Below, one piece after another: positions 1-10,800 of a stretch of 64,000 bases of DNA; within the stretch, counting starts at the first letter, position 1, and each line of letters begins with the position of its first letter. This DNA is from Butyricimonas sp. Marseille-P3923 (GTDB taxonomy: Bacteria > Bacteroidota > Bacteroidia > Bacteroidales > Marinifilaceae). Where the stretch lies: positions 1,302,001 to 1,366,000 of the forward strand of contig NZ_FXXL01000006.1 of assembly GCF_900184685.1 (NCBI RefSeq). The letters are read 5' to 3'. A program made the position numbers and the translations under genes. The notes under the pieces are model-generated. The model ran no database searches, had not been told where the DNA came from, and saw nothing but the letters and a program-made list of their open reading frames with translations.

Positions 1-2
1 AA

Positions 3-170
3 ATTAAGCATGTATTTACCTATGTTAATGATGATGAGGTGAGAGAGGGACAGGAGAGTTACCGTTTACTCAAGAATGATCCTAATTACGTGTTGCCGAT
101 TCCTTTACAGGAACGCGAGAATAATCCGTTGATTATTAATAATGATCGTTTGGAGAAATTGCCTGAATAA
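3..170 (+). CDS. SusD/RagB-family lipoprotein, C-terminal end only (partial)
   Basis: An open frame enters from the left edge and stops at 168-170, giving 55 residues. It contains a YVLPIPLQE segment followed by NNPLIINND, the usual C-terminal signature of SusD/RagB surface lipoproteins (compare the ends of the SusD proteins at 29306 and 54624 in this window). SusD proteins cap a SusC channel and bind the ligand. The cognate SusC presumably lies upstream, outside the window. The gene is followed after 29 bases by a lipoprotein gene on the same strand, as in the complete loci of this window, so it probably heads the operon running to about 7.7 kb. Only the tail is visible. Confidence 0.75.
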   Translation: MKHVFTYVNDDEVREGQESYRLLKNDPNYVLPIPLQERENNPLIINNDRLEKLPE

Positions 171-199
171 TCTTTTGACTTTTAATAAAAATTACCGAG

Positions 200-1291
200 A
201 TGAATAGGATAAGTATTATTTTAGCTATTAGCGCATTATTGTTTTGTTGTGTCGCTTGTGAGGACGAGGATGGGTTGTCTCCCTCGGGCTTGGATGTTGA
301 CCGGGTGCAAGATTTGCTTGATTGGTCAAATCCCGTTGTCAAAAGATATTATGACGATTATGGTGTGGCATTGATGACGGATTTTGATGAAAATCTGGAT
401 ATAAAGTTTAATTTTTACGAGAGTTGGGCCAATCGTTTCTGGAGAAATATGGAGATCGGGAAGATGGAGCGAAAATCGGAATGCGATTCGGCGATAGCGG
501 TTCTTGATACGGCTGTTTTCCGTTATTTTAAAGATGAACTGGAATTTCAAGGGGAGGTGTATCGTTCTGATTTTAAGAAGAAATATTTTCCGAATAAAAT
601 ATTGATAACAAATAAGTTGATTGTCGGTACGGATGTGAGCGGTCTGATAATGCAGACGGTGAACAGACCGAGTAAGACGGGGGCAGGTTCTACTTTTTGC
701 CAGAGTAATGATAATGCGATAGTGGTTAATTTGGAGTCCGGTATGTTGAATATTTCACCGGAGAAGTTTGAGCAGGTGACGAAAGCTATTTTGTACGTGA
801 TGATTATTTATGCTTTTGAAAAGTATGATTTGTATAGTATGATTCCTGACGCTTTCTATGAATTTAGTAAACCGTATTATGGTAAACGTGTTTATCAAGT
901 TCAGGAGGAACTCGGTGAGGAACAGCACGCTATTTCTCGAATGGAGTGGGTTGAGAATTACCACATGGTTGTTACAAGCGTGGGACCAACGGATAATATG
1001 TTCGGTTTTCTTGCCACGTATCCTATTCCTGATGCGAAAAGAGATGTCCGTATTTGTATCGATCATTTGATTAATCCGGAAACGATTGATGGTGCCCGGG
1101 TTGAAACGGAAAATGCTCCTTTTGTTTACCAGTTGGATTCGCGATGTTCTATCAAGATGTGGTATATCGCCCAAACGTTGATAAAGTTAGGAATTGATGT
1201 TATGGCGATATCTCCGGATCCTAATTTCAGGGAATTTATATCCAACAAGACGCAGGAGGATATTGATGATATAACCAATAATTTGTTTTAA
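200..1291 (+). CDS. SusCD-associated lipoprotein, zinc-metallohydrolase-like but without HExxH
   Basis: This 363-residue protein has an SpII signal: a hydrophobic stretch ending in VAC at residue 20, then EDED, an acidic run typical of surface-exported Bacteroidota lipoproteins. It follows a SusD gene, as the lipoproteins at 30903, 41944 and 56219 do. Its build (an early F/Y-rich segment, a PxxIL strand near residue 130, a helix where a metal site would sit, and a C-terminal FxxFI) recalls the 'substrate import-associated zinc metallohydrolase lipoprotein' family. No HExxH is present; the helix near residues 195-210 reads AILYVMIIYAFEK. It may therefore be a non-catalytic accessory binding protein. 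Family assignment is by eye and tentative. Confidence 0.55.
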   Translation: MNRISIILAISALLFCCVACEDEDGLSPSGLDVDRVQDLLDWSNPVVKRYYDDYGVALMTDFDENLDIKFNFYESWANRFWRNMEIGKMERKSECDSAIAVLDTAVFRYFKDELEFQGEVYRSDFKKKYFPNKILITNKLIVGTDVSGLIMQTVNRPSKTGAGSTFCQSNDNAIVVNLESGMLNISPEKFEQVTKAILYVMIIYAFEKYDLYSMIPDAFYEFSKPYYGKRVYQVQEELGEEQHAISRMEWVENYHMVVTSVGPTDNMFGFLATYPIPDAKRDVRICIDHLINPETIDGARVETENAPFVYQLDSRCSIKMWYIAQTLIKLGIDVMAISPDPNFREFISNKTQEDIDDITNNLF

Positions 1292-1294
1292 GCC

Positions 1295-2716
1295 ATGATG
1301 AGGATGAAAAGTACATATTTATTTATTTTTTTTCTGGTGAGTTTTTTGTTTATAGCTTGTCAGGAAACTCCGGAGTTTCCCGATCCGAAGTTCGATTCGA
1401 CGGATACGCGAGTTTACGAGGTAAGACGCGACACGGCGGATTTCGTGAATCTGGAATGTTTTATGGATGTGCCGAACGGTATTGACCGGATAGAAATCTT
1501 GGAGGGGCGTAGTTATGAGGTTTTAGACGTGTTGGAAGAGTATAAGGGTAAGAAAGAGTTGGATTTTAATTATCAGGTGGATATCAGTGATATCGTGCGC
1601 GATTCTTCTCTTGCTTTTATCGTAAAAGTTTATGATTTGAAATATCGTACGTATAATAAGGCTTTTATGGTACGGGTGAAGAAGTTTTCCGTTCCGGAGA
1701 TTATTTTAGAGGGAGGGGAAACGATTTCGACGGATGTAGATGCTTTTTCTATACGGGCGACTTTGACCACGGGAATGATCCCGATTCGTCAGGTACGTCT
1801 TACGGTTGACGGAGAGAAGCAGGAACTTCCGGTCGTGGAAGAAGATATGACCGAGTACGTGTTGAATTATCGTATACCGTTACGTCGTCAAAAAGAGTAT
1901 TCCGTGCAAATTTTACTGGAGGATGTGGATGGAAGACGAACGACGAAGGTAGTGAAGATTTTTAAAGTTCGGGAGATGGAGAAGCCGGTAAAGATTCTTT
2001 GTGGAGGTCGGTTGCCGTATGAGGTACTTTTGGAGTATGATGAGCAAAATCGTATAAGTTTGATTGATATTTTGGAACATTACAAGTTCCAGATTATGTA
2101 TGAGCAGATCAAGGAAAAGGAGGTGATACGGAGTATCTCTCAAAGCGGTTATGGTTTGGAGAACCCGGATTATATCAGTTATGTTTTTAATTATGACACG
2201 ACAGGAATATTGCAGAACGTGACCGAGTCGTGGGGATCGGCAGTTACTTACCATGTCGGTCAATGTTTGTACGATAAAGAGAAGTTGAACGGGTTCGTGG
2301 CGGGTGCTGTTGTTGTTACCCAGGTCGCGTACGAGGATGTACCCGGAATCGGCGAGATTATGTCGGAGGTTTGGGGAACTGCATTTGCAGCGACATTGGA
2401 GAGGGATCGTCTTCGGGCGACAGATTTTCAAACGATGAGAATTCCGACTTATTTGAAACAATTGCCCTATTCTTTGTTTGTTCCTTTTAAGGTGGGTATT
2501 TTGTTCCAAGATGTTTTTCTTAGTCCGTACGTGTATTTGAAAATGGTAAAGTATTTGGATGCTTCTGTTGTTGTGAATAATTTTTCTTACAAGACGGATG
2601 AAAAGGGGCGTTTGTCTTCTCTGACCAGAACTTCTACTAGTACCGGAAGTGACGGTCGTGCTATTATGTATTATTATCAGTTTGTGTATAAAGACACTGT
2701 TTTGCCCGAGAATTAA
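1295..2716 (+). CDS. Lipoprotein of unknown function with Ig-like beta domains
   Basis: This 473-residue lipoprotein has a signal peptide ending in FIAC (Cys at residue 22), then QETPEFPD. The first 230 residues alternate beta-strand-like segments, including two repeats of the kind 'VPEIILEGGETISTDVDAFSIR', suggesting two or three Ig-like domains. The C-terminal half (about 235-473) has RHS/YD-like or beta-meander phrases (LLEYDEQNRISLIDIL, FNYDTTGIL, YKTDEKGRLSSL) often seen in Bacteroidota surface proteins that carry DUF4595-like repeats. It starts three bases after the previous stop and is clearly co-transcribed with the M6 protease downstream. Function not recognised. The ATG at 1304 is an alternative start. 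Confidence 0.6.
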   Translation: MMRMKSTYLFIFFLVSFLFIACQETPEFPDPKFDSTDTRVYEVRRDTADFVNLECFMDVPNGIDRIEILEGRSYEVLDVLEEYKGKKELDFNYQVDISDIVRDSSLAFIVKVYDLKYRTYNKAFMVRVKKFSVPEIILEGGETISTDVDAFSIRATLTTGMIPIRQVRLTVDGEKQELPVVEEDMTEYVLNYRIPLRRQKEYSVQILLEDVDGRRTTKVVKIFKVREMEKPVKILCGGRLPYEVLLEYDEQNRISLIDILEHYKFQIMYEQIKEKEVIRSISQSGYGLENPDYISYVFNYDTTGILQNVTESWGSAVTYHVGQCLYDKEKLNGFVAGAVVVTQVAYEDVPGIGEIMSEVWGTAFAATLERDRLRATDFQTMRIPTYLKQLPYSLFVPFKVGILFQDVFLSPYVYLKMVKYLDASVVVNNFSYKTDEKGRLSSLTRTSTSTGSDGRAIMYYYQFVYKDTVLPEN

Positions 2717-2735
2717 GTTTTAATAAAATAATAAT

Positions 2736-5700
2736 ATGAAAGACAGGATTAGCTGTGTTAAAATCTTTTTGTTGCTTTTATTCTTGGGATGGAATGGAGT
2801 GACAATGGGCATACCGGCCCAAAGAGGGGTGTGTCATAAGGTATTGCCGGATGGAACGACTTTATCCATTCGCATGTATGGGGATGAACGATTTCATTAC
2901 TTGACAACGCTTGACGGTTACGTGATCGCTCAAAAAGAGGACGGTTTTTATTATTACGTTGATTTTTCTTCGACAGGTGCGAGAGTGATTAGTGATATGC
3001 GGGCTAATGATCAGGGAAAGCGTGATTCCCGGGAGAATGCTTCTTTGACAAAACGTGCGAAGGGGTTTCCTGCTAGTTTCAAGGCGCGTGCAAAGATGCG
3101 ATACGCGGAACGGGAACAAAAGGATGTTCAAAAAGTTTTTGTAGCCAAGGGAAGCCCGAAGGCTTTGGTGGTGTTGGTCGAGTTTGAGGATGTTAAGTTT
3201 GCAACGCCTTCTCCTCAACAAGCCTTTAATGACCTGCTTAATCTGAGGGGATATAGTGCTAATGGGGCCACGGGGAGCGCACGTGATTATTATCGGGATA
3301 ATTCATACGGGCAGTTCGATCCTGAATTTGTGGTTGTGGGACCCTATAATTTAGGCAAGCCAATGGCGTATTACGGAAAGAACGATGATTATGGCAATGA
3401 TGTGCGTATGGTGGATTTTGTTAAGGATGCCTGTCAGAAAGTTGTGGATAACGGGGGGGCGTTGAGACAATTTGATACCGATGGAGATGGGGTGTTGGAT
3501 AATGTTTTTATTTATTATGCCGGTTTTAATGAAGCGGAACACGGACCGGCAGAGTCGATTTGGCCTCATCGTGCTTCTCTCGCTTTGCATAATTATACTG
3601 TGGATGGGATGAAGTTGGCTGATTACGCGTGTACTTCAGAGCTTCGCGGAAATACAGGAAATAGAATGGCGGGCATCGGGACATTCTGTCATGAATTTGG
3701 TCATGTCGTAGGTTTGATGGATGCTTATGATACGGATTACGGTGAAAATGGAGAGGGAGCAGGTTTGTTCGAACTTTCTTTGATGTCATCGGGGAATTAT
3801 AATAATGACGGGTGTACTCCCCCGTGTCTTACTGCCATTGAGCGTGTGATGGCTGGGTGGTTGGAACCGGAGGAGTTGACTCGAGCCGGTAGTTATAATC
3901 TGCTTCCGATCAGTGAGAATAAAGCTTATTTTTATACGACAGATGTGGAAGGGGAGATTTTTATGTTGGAATGTCGCGAACAAAAAGGATGGGATGCATT
4001 TATTAGAGGTGCGGGGTTATTGATTTACCAAATCGATCGTTCGAATAATTGGGTGAATGGTGTTAAGGCGAAAGATCGCTGGCTTCAGAATACGATTAAT
4101 TGTATTAAGGCGCATCCGTGTATGAGAATTATTCCGGCGAATGGCGTTGAGGCAGGTGGTTTTAGTAGTTCGGGCATGTTTTATCCCGGTTCGTTGAATA
4201 AGACGCAAGTGCAGCCGAAACCTTGGTCCGGTATAGAGTTGGGGAAGGGATTGTCTAATATCAGTCAACGTGGGAGTGAGCTTTCATTTGATTTTTATTT
4301 AGCGGAATCGGTTGGGATGACAGGTGTGGTTACGAATATGAAGGGAGAGCCGCAGTCGGGGGTTCGTGTTACACTGAAAGCTGTGGAAGAGGTGGTAGCT
4401 AAGAGTGTTGTTCCTTTTATTGAATATGCCAGAAGCGCACGAAGTGAGAGTATTGAGACAATCACGGATTCTCGCGGAAATTATACTTTTAAGGATATAC
4501 CCGCGGGAAAATATGTTGTTGAAGCGGAGAAAGAGGGGTTTGCTCGTTTTAGTACGGTGAAAGATATAATATTGACCGATAATCGTTTAGATATACAACT
4601 TCAAACACCTGCGGAGGAGCGTGCTATGAAGTTGTCCCAGAATAAGGATGAAGAGATTATGGGTTCGATACGTAATATTTCGGGAGCGGGTCCGCTTTAC
4701 GTGGCGCACAACTGGACAGTGGAGGAATTGAGGGATTATGAAAATTGCAGTTTGAAGTGGGTGGATATGGATGTGTCGAAGGCCGCCGGTTTGGAACTGA
4801 AGGTATGGCTCGATGATGCTTGCGTGTTGACCAAGTCGTTGGATAATTTTGTTTACGGAAGGTTGAATCGGATTTACCTGGGAGATGATGCCGTTATGAT
4901 TCCTGCTGGTAAAACTTTAAAGATTGGTGTACGTGCCACGGGTGAAACGAACGAGATCGAGATCCCGATTACCGCTTCCCGTATTTCTGGGGGAGGAGTG
5001 ATGAGTTCTAATGGAACGTCATGGGAAAAGCAGGAGATGTGTATGATTTTGTCTGCTTGGTTGTTGGAAACGGTGTGGTCAACAGGAGTGGAGTTGGATC
5101 AGAAGGAGGTGACCGTGGGAATTTTGGATACTGTGAGATTGAGTGCGAAAGTTCTTCCGGAGGACGTAACTAATAAGGCTATCGTGTGGAGTAGTTCGGA
5201 TAATCAGATTGTTAAAGTCACGGATAAAGGGGAAGTTATCGGGTTGACCGAGGGGGTGGCTACGGTTACGGCAGCTGCGGCAGACGGGAAAAGCAAGATA
5301 ACATGTAACGTGACTGTTGTGCAGGATATTGTTCAATTAAAAGATTTCATGATCGGACAGCGGGAAGTGCGGTTGGTATGGAATGATGATAAAGAGGTGT
5401 TGAATTGGAAAATCAGGTATAAACAGCAGAAAGATAATAATTTCCGTGTTCTTGAATCGGATACGACGTTCTGTATTATCAATCAATTGTTGCCGGGTAC
5501 GGCGTACGACGTGGAGATTGTGGTTCAATCGGGGGATGTTGAAACCGGAGCGTTGGTGAGCAGAAGTTTTACCACGGAGAAGATTCAAGAGGAGGTGGCT
5601 TCTCTAGCAGGCATTCGGACGGATTGGCGTGAAGGAGATTTGTATTGGCCGGTAGTGACTAATATTCAAAAGGATGTACGTCGGATCGTGTGGAAGTTGG

Positions 5701-5849
5701 ACGGGAAAACTTTTGTGCCTACCCGGGATTTAGTATTGCCTGCCGGTTCGCATGTTTTGAGAGCGGAGGTGACGACGACTGATGGTGTGACGGAAATTCT
5801 GGTTCGTAAAATAAATGTTCAATCTAAAGCGAAGAAAGATGTTAAATAA
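2736..5849 (+). CDS. M6-family zinc metalloprotease, secreted multidomain
   Basis: A 1037-residue exported endopeptidase. An N-terminal signal peptide (residues 1-25) is followed by the M6 catalytic domain: the calcium-type DTDGDGVLDN segment near residue 250 and the zinc motif HEFGHVVGLMDAYD, with H319, E320 and H323 as the HExxH residues. This is the immune-inhibitor-A type seen in many Bacteroidota. Then come a CarboxypepD_reg-like beta-sandwich (about 525-625), an Ig-like BIG2 domain (about 782-862), a fibronectin-III-like domain (about 868-952) and a last beta domain. No lipobox and no obvious type IX C-terminal signal are seen. It sits within an operon of SusD-linked lipoproteins, so it may supply peptides to the importer. 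All active-site residues are present. Confidence 0.9.
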   Translation: MKDRISCVKIFLLLLFLGWNGVTMGIPAQRGVCHKVLPDGTTLSIRMYGDERFHYLTTLDGYVIAQKEDGFYYYVDFSSTGARVISDMRANDQGKRDSRENASLTKRAKGFPASFKARAKMRYAEREQKDVQKVFVAKGSPKALVVLVEFEDVKFATPSPQQAFNDLLNLRGYSANGATGSARDYYRDNSYGQFDPEFVVVGPYNLGKPMAYYGKNDDYGNDVRMVDFVKDACQKVVDNGGALRQFDTDGDGVLDNVFIYYAGFNEAEHGPAESIWPHRASLALHNYTVDGMKLADYACTSELRGNTGNRMAGIGTFCHEFGHVVGLMDAYDTDYGENGEGAGLFELSLMSSGNYNNDGCTPPCLTAIERVMAGWLEPEELTRAGSYNLLPISENKAYFYTTDVEGEIFMLECREQKGWDAFIRGAGLLIYQIDRSNNWVNGVKAKDRWLQNTINCIKAHPCMRIIPANGVEAGGFSSSGMFYPGSLNKTQVQPKPWSGIELGKGLSNISQRGSELSFDFYLAESVGMTGVVTNMKGEPQSGVRVTLKAVEEVVAKSVVPFIEYARSARSESIETITDSRGNYTFKDIPAGKYVVEAEKEGFARFSTVKDIILTDNRLDIQLQTPAEERAMKLSQNKDEEIMGSIRNISGAGPLYVAHNWTVEELRDYENCSLKWVDMDVSKAAGLELKVWLDDACVLTKSLDNFVYGRLNRIYLGDDAVMIPAGKTLKIGVRATGETNEIEIPITASRISGGGVMSSNGTSWEKQEMCMILSAWLLETVWSTGVELDQKEVTVGILDTVRLSAKVLPEDVTNKAIVWSSSDNQIVKVTDKGEVIGLTEGVATVTAAAADGKSKITCNVTVVQDIVQLKDFMIGQREVRLVWNDDKEVLNWKIRYKQQKDNNFRVLESDTTFCIINQLLPGTAYDVEIVVQSGDVETGALVSRSFTTEKIQEEVASLAGIRTDWREGDLYWPVVTNIQKDVRRIVWKLDGKTFVPTRDLVLPAGSHVLRAEVTTTDGVTEILVRKINVQSKAKKDVK

Positions 5850-6261
5850 AGTTGTATGTCCATTATTGCTAATGTGTTGTTTGCTCGGTTGTAAAGATGA
5901 TGAGGTAGAGACGATGGGAGATAATGCCAAGCGTGAAAAGTTTTTACAACAGACGGTGAGTGGCGTTTATGATGGTGATGTTCCTTTGTTGATGTTCGAT
6001 GAAACTAATCATCAAATGGCTTTTACGGAGGATCAAAGGGTTTGGCGAATCCAAACGGATAGTCAGGATAAATATGTTCACTGTGAATTGGCGGAAGCTC
6101 CGGTGGCGGAGGCTAAGGTGGTGATGAGCGTGAAAGCTAAAGGGGTGAATGACGTGCTTGCCGGAGAACAGGAAGGGGTAGTGTTGAAAAAGGAAAATAA
6201 TAAATGCTGGCTCTGGTCGACTGCTACCGGAGTCGGTTATTTGATGCAAAATAATGAATAA
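5839..6261 (+). CDS. Small lipoprotein, unknown function
   Basis: A 140-residue lipoprotein read from the ATG at 5839. An in-frame ATG at 5815 would add eight basic residues and is less likely because the signal peptide (LNKVVCPLLLMCCLLGC) begins at the later start. The lipobox LLGC is followed by KDDEVE, matching the acidic lipoprotein export signal of Bacteroidota, so surface display is likely. The first bases overlap the end of the M6 protease gene, showing tight translational coupling. The body is a small beta-rich domain with VWRIQ and CWLWST segments; I do not recognise it. Coupling suggests that it serves the protease, for example as inhibitor or anchor, but nothing in the sequence proves this. 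Confidence 0.6.
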   Translation: MLNKVVCPLLLMCCLLGCKDDEVETMGDNAKREKFLQQTVSGVYDGDVPLLMFDETNHQMAFTEDQRVWRIQTDSQDKYVHCELAEAPVAEAKVVMSVKAKGVNDVLAGEQEGVVLKKENNKCWLWSTATGVGYLMQNNE

Positions 6262-6285
6262 TTGTTGAATTAAAATCTGATGATT

Positions 6286-7731
6286 ATGAAAAAGAATCTG
6301 ATGTTAATGCTTGTGTTAAGCATTTGGGGAATGTTGTGTTCTTGTAGTGATAGTGACAAAGACCCCTCGGAAGTACCTCTTACGGTGAGTCCGTCTAAAG
6401 TGGAGTTTAGCGCTCAAGGAGGAAGTAGGGAGCTTGCCGTGGTTACGACTGCCGAGGCGTGGACGGCTTCTTCCGACGCGGAATGGTGTAAGCTCGAGCA
6501 GGCAGGCGATAAGTTGAAACTCACGGTGGAGTCCCACAACGAGGTGGAGTTACGGGCGGCTAAGGTGACTGTTAAAGCGGAGTATGCTGTAGACCAAATT
6601 GTGGAAGTGCGTCAATCTGCAGCGGCAGAAGCTACTTTGGAGTTGTCTGCCGATGTTTTAGAATTCAAGGCTAAGACTGCGGAAACGAAGACGATAACTA
6701 TTGAAACGAATCAGGCAGACGTGAAAATAGACACGAAAGATATGGAATCGTGGTGTCATGTTACACTTGCCGAGGATAAAACTTCATTGAGCGTGACACT
6801 TGATTTGAATTCTGAAGCGGCTCGTGAAACGACCTTTAAGGTGATTGCAGGTACGGAATCAAATAATGCAGAAGCCGAGGTAACGGTAAAACAAGCGGAT
6901 GGTTCTATACAGATCGAGTTGTCGTCTACGGAAATAGAATTGAATTCTCTTGGATACCGGATGCTTGTGACTGCTAACCTTGATGTTAAGCAATTGCAAC
7001 TTACGTCTAATGCTGATTGGTGTAAAGTTGAGGCCACGGATAACGGTATTGTTATTTCTGCCCCGACGAATTTCGATCAAGATGAGCGGAATGCTGTAGT
7101 GACGGTTTCTGACGGGAAGGAAACGAGCGTGGAAGTAAAAGTAGTGCAAACCGGAGAAAAGTTAGAAACGGGTAGCATCTTTAATTACAATGGACAAGAA
7201 GTGGGAGTCGTGATCCAAAATGAAAATGGTCAAATTGACGTTTGGGCGTTAGAAGAAAAGGAAGGATTGGTATGGAGTACGGAAAATAAGGCAATATCGG
7301 ATCTATTTTATATGGAGTCGGCTCAAAATATGATTAAAAAAGTTAAGCAAGAGGAAAATTGGCAGGCAAAATATCCCGTATTTGCCTATTGTGCTGAAAT
7401 GGATGAGAAAACCGGCATGGAGGGGTGGTGTTTGCCTGAGACTGATATGAACTCTAAGTCTCCATATCATAAAATAATAGCTAATATAAAACAATTAGAT
7501 GCAGTTCTGGAACAGTTTGGACAAGGAGGGTATTTAAATAGTAGTTTTAATCGTAAATACTATGCAAAATATTGGACTTGTTCAGAAGATCAAAACAGTT
7601 CTGCAAATGCCTATATTTGCCAATATGGTGAATCAAAAAACTGTCGCGTGTGGGGTAAAGGCGAATCGAACAGCAAAAATGGGAATTTCCCAACTGTACT
7701 AACTCGTTGCGTTTGGTCGTATAAGTATTAA
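6286..7731 (+). CDS. BACON-domain lipoprotein with Lcl/DUF1566-like C-terminus
   Basis: A 481-residue lipoprotein (LCSC lipobox near residue 20, then SDSDKDP). Three successive BACON-like beta domains, about 80-90 residues each, span roughly residues 30-290; each carries the typical W-C or 'A.WC.V' core (EWCKLE, SWCHVT, DWCKVE) and ends in 'V.V.Q'. BACON domains are usually carbohydrate- or mucin-binding or act as spacers. The C-terminal part (about 295-481) contains GWCLPE...YYAKYWTCSEDQNSSANAYI, resembling the Lcl/DUF1566 or FGE-like surface-binding fold. It is the last gene before an intrinsic terminator. An ATG six bases upstream (6280) is possible. Likely role: surface adhesin or ligand-binding partner of the upstream import genes. 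Confidence 0.8.
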   Translation: MKKNLMLMLVLSIWGMLCSCSDSDKDPSEVPLTVSPSKVEFSAQGGSRELAVVTTAEAWTASSDAEWCKLEQAGDKLKLTVESHNEVELRAAKVTVKAEYAVDQIVEVRQSAAAEATLELSADVLEFKAKTAETKTITIETNQADVKIDTKDMESWCHVTLAEDKTSLSVTLDLNSEAARETTFKVIAGTESNNAEAEVTVKQADGSIQIELSSTEIELNSLGYRMLVTANLDVKQLQLTSNADWCKVEATDNGIVISAPTNFDQDERNAVVTVSDGKETSVEVKVVQTGEKLETGSIFNYNGQEVGVVIQNENGQIDVWALEEKEGLVWSTENKAISDLFYMESAQNMIKKVKQEENWQAKYPVFAYCAEMDEKTGMEGWCLPETDMNSKSPYHKIIANIKQLDAVLEQFGQGGYLNSSFNRKYYAKYWTCSEDQNSSANAYICQYGESKNCRVWGKGESNSKNGNFPTVLTRCVWSYKY

Positions 7732-7746
7732 TAATGGTGTTTTTAT

Positions 7747-7800
7747 GAAGGTGTGTTTAGAAGGGAATGGACTTTTAACACACCTTCGCTTTTTCTTTTT
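7747..7800 (+). terminator. Intrinsic terminator between the lipoprotein operon and susC
   Basis: A perfect 11-bp stem (GAAGGTGTGTT at 7747-7757 with AACACACCTTC at 7777-7787) is followed by GCTTTTTCTTTTT. It lies 15 bases after the BACON gene and only about 25 bases before the preferred susC start at 7825, which leaves little room for a separate promoter. It also rules out the upstream in-frame start at 7753, which would place the stem inside the coding region. Confidence 0.85.
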
Positions 7801-7824
7801 CAGTGTAGAATATTAAAATGGAGT

Positions 7825-10800
7825 ATGAGTAAAAACTATGATTCCTTTTCAAGAGGAAGAGGTTGCGTTATGTTTCTTCTTTTCTTCTTGATACTCCCCG
7901 GTTGGGGGGTGTTGAATGCCACGACGATTCCTAAAATAATTCATACAGAGTCGCAACAGGTTAAGGATTCTCTGATTCATGGAGTGGTTGTCGATGAAAA
8001 GAATGTTCCCATGCCGGGAGTGACCGTGCGAGTGGAGGGAACAAAAGTGGGTACTGCTACGGATAATAAAGGTGAATTTAAGCTACGGTTACCGGGGAAA
8101 GGTGGAGTCTTGATATTTACGTTTATAGGGTTTAAAGAAAAGAAAGTTGCTTATAAAGCGGGGGCACCTCGTATGGTGGTGGTGCTTGAAGAAGATGTCG
8201 AAAGTATAGATGAAGTTGTTGTTGTGGGATACGGAACAACAACTCGTCGTAAAGCGACCGGGGCGGTTTCCGTTATTAAAGCAGAGGAACTTGAGGGAAT
8301 ACCTACTTCTAATATAGCTAATCTTTTGCAAGGGCGGGTTGCCGGTATGGATGTTACCAATATGTCGGGAGCTCCCGGAAGCGGGGGAACGGCTATTACT
8401 ATCCGGGGGTACAATTCGTTGGATGTTGAACAGGGACGGCGCTTTTCCAACCCGTTGTGGGTTGTTGACGGGGTCCCGTTGAATTCTTTTACTTCTCCGG
8501 TCACGGGTACAAATTTATTGTCGGATTTGAATCCGGATATGATAGAGTCTATCCAAATTCTTAAGGATGCGTCTTCTGCGGCTATTTATGGTTCTCGTGC
8601 TGCTAACGGGGTTATCATCGTGACCACGAAGAAGGGAAGTAAGAACCAAAAGGCTACTTTTTCAGTCAATGCCTCCCAGACTTGGAGTATTTTACCCCAG
8701 TTGCCCACGGTTACCATCGGGAGTGCCGAGCGTCGTTTCCGGCTGGAACAACAAAGACGGTCGATGGTGGCTTATCGGGATCCAGAAACGGGACGATATA
8801 AATATCCGACTTCTTGGAAAGAGGTATATGAAGTGGGTGGTGATGCAAAATTAGACGGTTTTTGGGAGCCGCATAGGAATTTAATTGCCAAGAAAGGAAA
8901 TATTTATCAAGATAGTTTGAATGCTTTTTACGCTCATTCAACTAATTTCTTCCCGATGTATTATCGCACGGGGAGAGTGACGAATGCCAATATTCAGGCT
9001 TACGGGGGACAAGAGAGAATGACTTATGGTATCGGTCTCGGGTATTATGATGAAGAAGGTATTGTGAAGGGAACCGGGTATAATCGTATCGATTTGAATT
9101 CGCAGATGAATGTTACTCCCGTGGAACGTTTTAATGTTGATTTGCGTTTCAACGCTTCTCTTGCCGGTCGTATGCGGGGAGTTCGGTCCGGGCAATTGAC
9201 CTCCGTGCAGAACGTGGAAACGGTACCGGGAGATCCTTACCAGTTAAATACTTTCTTGCCGGGAGAAGGAACTGTCGTTTGGGATGAGATTATTAATCAA
9301 TATCAAGGGATTCATGAACGGAATCGGTCTGTACGTTTGCGTTCTAATTTTAAACTCGGTTTGGATTTGATCGAGGGATTGAATATTTCGGCTTCACTTG
9401 CCGCGGATTATTCAATTGAAAGAAGAAATTATTTTGCGCCCGCTTCGTTGGACGTGAACGGGTGGTCGAACAGTTTGGGAGAAACGGGAATTAATCTAAT
9501 GGTATTAAATGAGAACTTGATTTCTTATAATAAGATAATTGGAGAGAGTCATTCGATTTCTGCTATCGGTGGTTTTTCTTATCAATATGACCAGATAGAG
9601 TACAACGGGGGATATGCCCGGAATTCTCCCAGTGATAAGATCGAGTATGCGCCCGGTGGACTACCCGGTTTAACGATTTTGGGAAGTGGTGATTTTCAAC
9701 AAACTGTTGCGTTGAAGAATTATATTTCGGACATGGAGGAGAAAACATTACTTTCGTGGTTTGCCCGTTTGGAGTATAATTATTTGCAGAAGTATTTTTT
9801 ATCAGCTTCCATACGGAGGGATGGTTCGTCAACTTTCGGGAAAAATAACAAGTGGGGGACGTTTCCTGCTATTGCCGCGGGTTGGACTTTCACGGAGGAA
9901 AATTTTATGGAGTCGTTCAAAAATTGGTTCAATTTTGGAAAGCTTCGGGTGAGTTGGGGGATGTCCGGTATGCATTTTTATCAGAATTATCTGGCGTTGG
10001 GAATTATGGCCGTGGATAATTCTTCTTATTTGGGTAATCCTGTTATTACTCCGGTGTGGAATGACGGGTTGTATAATCAAGATCTATCGTGGGAGAAAAC
10101 GTCCCAGTATGATTTCGGGCTTGATTTGAATTTTTTGAATTATCGACTTGGTGTTACGTTAGATTACTATTACCGGTATACAGAAGATTTGCTAATGCCT
10201 GTGCCCCTGCCGGGAAATTATAACGGTTTTCAGAATCAATGGAGGAATACTGCCGCAATTTCTAATGAAGGTATAGAGTTGATGGTGGAGTACAAGTTCT
10301 TTGATCGTCCCGATTTTTTGTGGCGTATGTCGGTTAACGGGGCAAGGAACTGGAATCGTTTTGAGAAGTCATACGATGGTCATGATTTGGATAATAAGAT
10401 TATAGGTAAGCCTCTTAATCAGATGCGCGTGTTGAGAACGGAAGGGTTTATTAATGATCAGGCGGAAGTTCCTGTTAGTTGGAAAACAGATGGTTCAAAC
10501 GGACCGATGAACGTGGGTTCGGGATATATGCAACCGGGAGATTACAAAATCGTGGATGCGAGTGGCGACGGTCATATAGATGGTAATGATTTGGTATATA
10601 TCGGAAGTGCTTTGCCCTCTATATCCGGGGGAATTGTCAACGAGTTGAAATGGAAGGGATTTGATGTTAATATGTTATTAAGTTATCAGTTGGGAAGGCA
10701 TATTTTGTATCCGTATGCAGTACAGTCTATTATGATGAATAATGATTACTACGCTTTGGTTTTCGATTTGGAAAAAACTACTTTCTGGGAAAAAAACGGG

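Noticed and set aside
7753-7824. Upstream in-frame extension of the SusC gene
   Set aside because: The extension reads through a strong intrinsic terminator and adds no signal peptide; the ATG at 7825 does.
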